Source of the DNA: Paracoccaceae bacterium
GTDB taxonomy: Bacteria; Pseudomonadota; Alphaproteobacteria; Rhodobacterales; Rhodobacteraceae
Length of the DNA: 6,584 nucleotides
Direction of reading: 5' to 3'
Assembly: GCA_003565055.1 (NCBI GenBank)
Contig: PXDM01000544.1
Span: 1 to 6,584 of the forward strand
In this document: positions 5,937-6,584 of the stretch, one piece after another
Numbering within the stretch: the stretch's first letter is position 1
How the letters are laid out: each line of letters opens with the position of its first letter
Translations under genes and position numbers: made by a program
Notes under the pieces: generated by a model
What the model was told of the DNA's origin: nothing
Database searches by the model: none
Seen by the model: only the letters and a program-made list of their open reading frames with translations

Positions 5937-5966
5937 GCGGACAGCGCGAACAGGACACTGACAGCG

Positions 5967-6572
5967 ATGACAGGGAGCCAGCCTCGAACCGGGCCAGCTA
6001 TCGACCCTCTGGATCAGGCGCGAAGCGAGCAATATCGCTTCGTCGCAGGGCTGTTGGCGCGCCCGCCTGATGAACGCCTTCTGCAACAGATCGCGGGTCT
6101 CGAAGGCGATGCGAGCCCGATGGGGCAGGCTTTCACTGCGCTGGCCGGTGCCGCCGGGAAAGTGCAGGCCGACGATGTCGCGCGCGAGTATTTCGAGCTG
6201 TTCGTCGGCGTCGGGCGGGGGGAATTGCTGCCCTATGCGAGCTTTTACCTCACGGGTTTCCTGAACGAGCGTCCTTTGGCAGAGCTGCGCAGCGATCTTG
6301 CGCGGCTGGGCGTCGCGCGCGCCGAGGGGCGGCATGAGCCCGAGGATCACATCGCGCTTCTGTTTGAGGTGATGGCCGACATGGCCGCAGGTGAGATCGC
6401 CGCCGACACGCAGACACAATCGGCCTTTTTCGCGCGCCACATAGCGCCTTGGGCCGGACAGTTTTTCGACGATCTGGCGATTGCGCCCAGCGCGAAATTC
6501 TACCGACCGCTGGCCGAAATCGGCCGGCTTCTGACGGATATCGAGACGCGGGCCTTCTCGCTCGCGGCTTGA
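5967..6572 (+). CDS. TorD/DmsD-family molybdoenzyme chaperone
   Basis: A 201-residue, all-helical cytoplasmic chaperone of the TorD/DmsD family, whose members bind the twin-arginine signal peptide and apo-form of exported molybdenum enzymes and hold them until the cofactor is inserted. Visible signatures, numbered from this start, are YRFVAGLLARPPD (23-35), the EYFELFVGVGRGELLPYASFYL block (74-95) and the family hallmark EPEDHIA (124-130) before LLFEVM. FFARHIAPW (154-162) is the usual last helix. The length fits the family. I place the start at 5967 because an ATG at 5892 in the same frame would add 25 residues without family resemblance, encoded by promoter-like DNA. AGGA around 5952-5955 is a distant, mediocre ribosome binding site. 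The context predicts that its client is a formate dehydrogenase encoded just past the window end; the exact client is inferred. Confidence 0.92.
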   Translation: MTGSQPRTGPAIDPLDQARSEQYRFVAGLLARPPDERLLQQIAGLEGDASPMGQAFTALAGAAGKVQADDVAREYFELFVGVGRGELLPYASFYLTGFLNERPLAELRSDLARLGVARAEGRHEPEDHIALLFEVMADMAAGEIAADTQTQSAFFARHIAPWAGQFFDDLAIAPSAKFYRPLAEIGRLLTDIETRAFSLAA

Positions 6573-6584
6573 ACAGGTTTTGAC

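Noticed and set aside
5844..6440. 198-codon open minus-strand frame opposite the TorD-family gene
   Set aside because: The plus-strand frame carries the EPEDH hallmark and complete TorD family pattern; this frame has no matching signature.
1..6584. CRISPR array, insertion sequence, prophage or defence system
   Set aside because: No regularly spaced repeats, terminal inverted repeats, transposase or integrase motifs were seen, and although a tRNA gene is present there is no copy of its 3' end elsewhere in the window to suggest an integration site.

Overview
The window looks like chromosomal DNA of a high-GC alphaproteobacterium, most probably of the Rhodobacter/Roseobacter group. This rests on the strong G/C preference at third codon positions, the elongator-type tRNA-Met sequence, and a gene order that I recall from formate dehydrogenase loci of such bacteria. 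The species cannot be fixed from the sequence.

Layout. At the left end a tRNA-Met(CAT), with CCA encoded, lies on the minus strand behind a plausible promoter. After a short gap without a gene comes a long minus-strand gene for a 647-residue multi-cluster iron-sulfur protein. It is divergent, across a 102-bp control region, from a tightly packed plus-strand operon of five genes: a biotin/lipoate-ligase-like protein, a DUF6505 protein, a DUF6352 protein, a DUF3305 protein and a DUF3306 protein. Junctions in this operon are a 4-bp overlap, a 1-bp overlap, a 16-bp gap and a 3-bp gap. A second noncoding stretch of 126 bp (hairpin, promoter-like elements, 10-bp tandem repeat) leads into a TorD/DmsD-type chaperone gene, and the window ends 12 bases after its stop codon.

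How the genes fit together. The TorD-family protein is the one member whose family role is known: folding and cofactor-loading chaperone for exported molybdenum enzymes. From remembered genome neighbourhoods, the DUF3305/DUF3306/TorD/polyferredoxin set sits directly upstream of a Tat-exported molybdenum or tungsten formate dehydrogenase, whose structural genes would lie just beyond the right edge. The parsimonious reading is an assembly or maturation cassette for that enzyme, with most members never biochemically defined.

Most notable points. (1) The iron-sulfur protein is more than a polyferredoxin: its first ~90 residues match the N-terminal Fe-S domain of HdrA, a short stretch resembles the HdrA region after the FAD domain, and a Cys-poor MvhD/FlpD-like domain lies between two ferredoxin pairs, so it looks like a remodelled HdrA-MvhD fusion that has lost recognisable flavin-binding motifs. 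(2) The ligase-like protein lacks the motifs needed for biotin/lipoate activation and may be a pseudoenzyme. (3) The TorD gene probably starts at 5967, not at the upstream ATG at 5892, because the intervening bases look like a promoter. No mobile element, CRISPR array or rRNA was seen.
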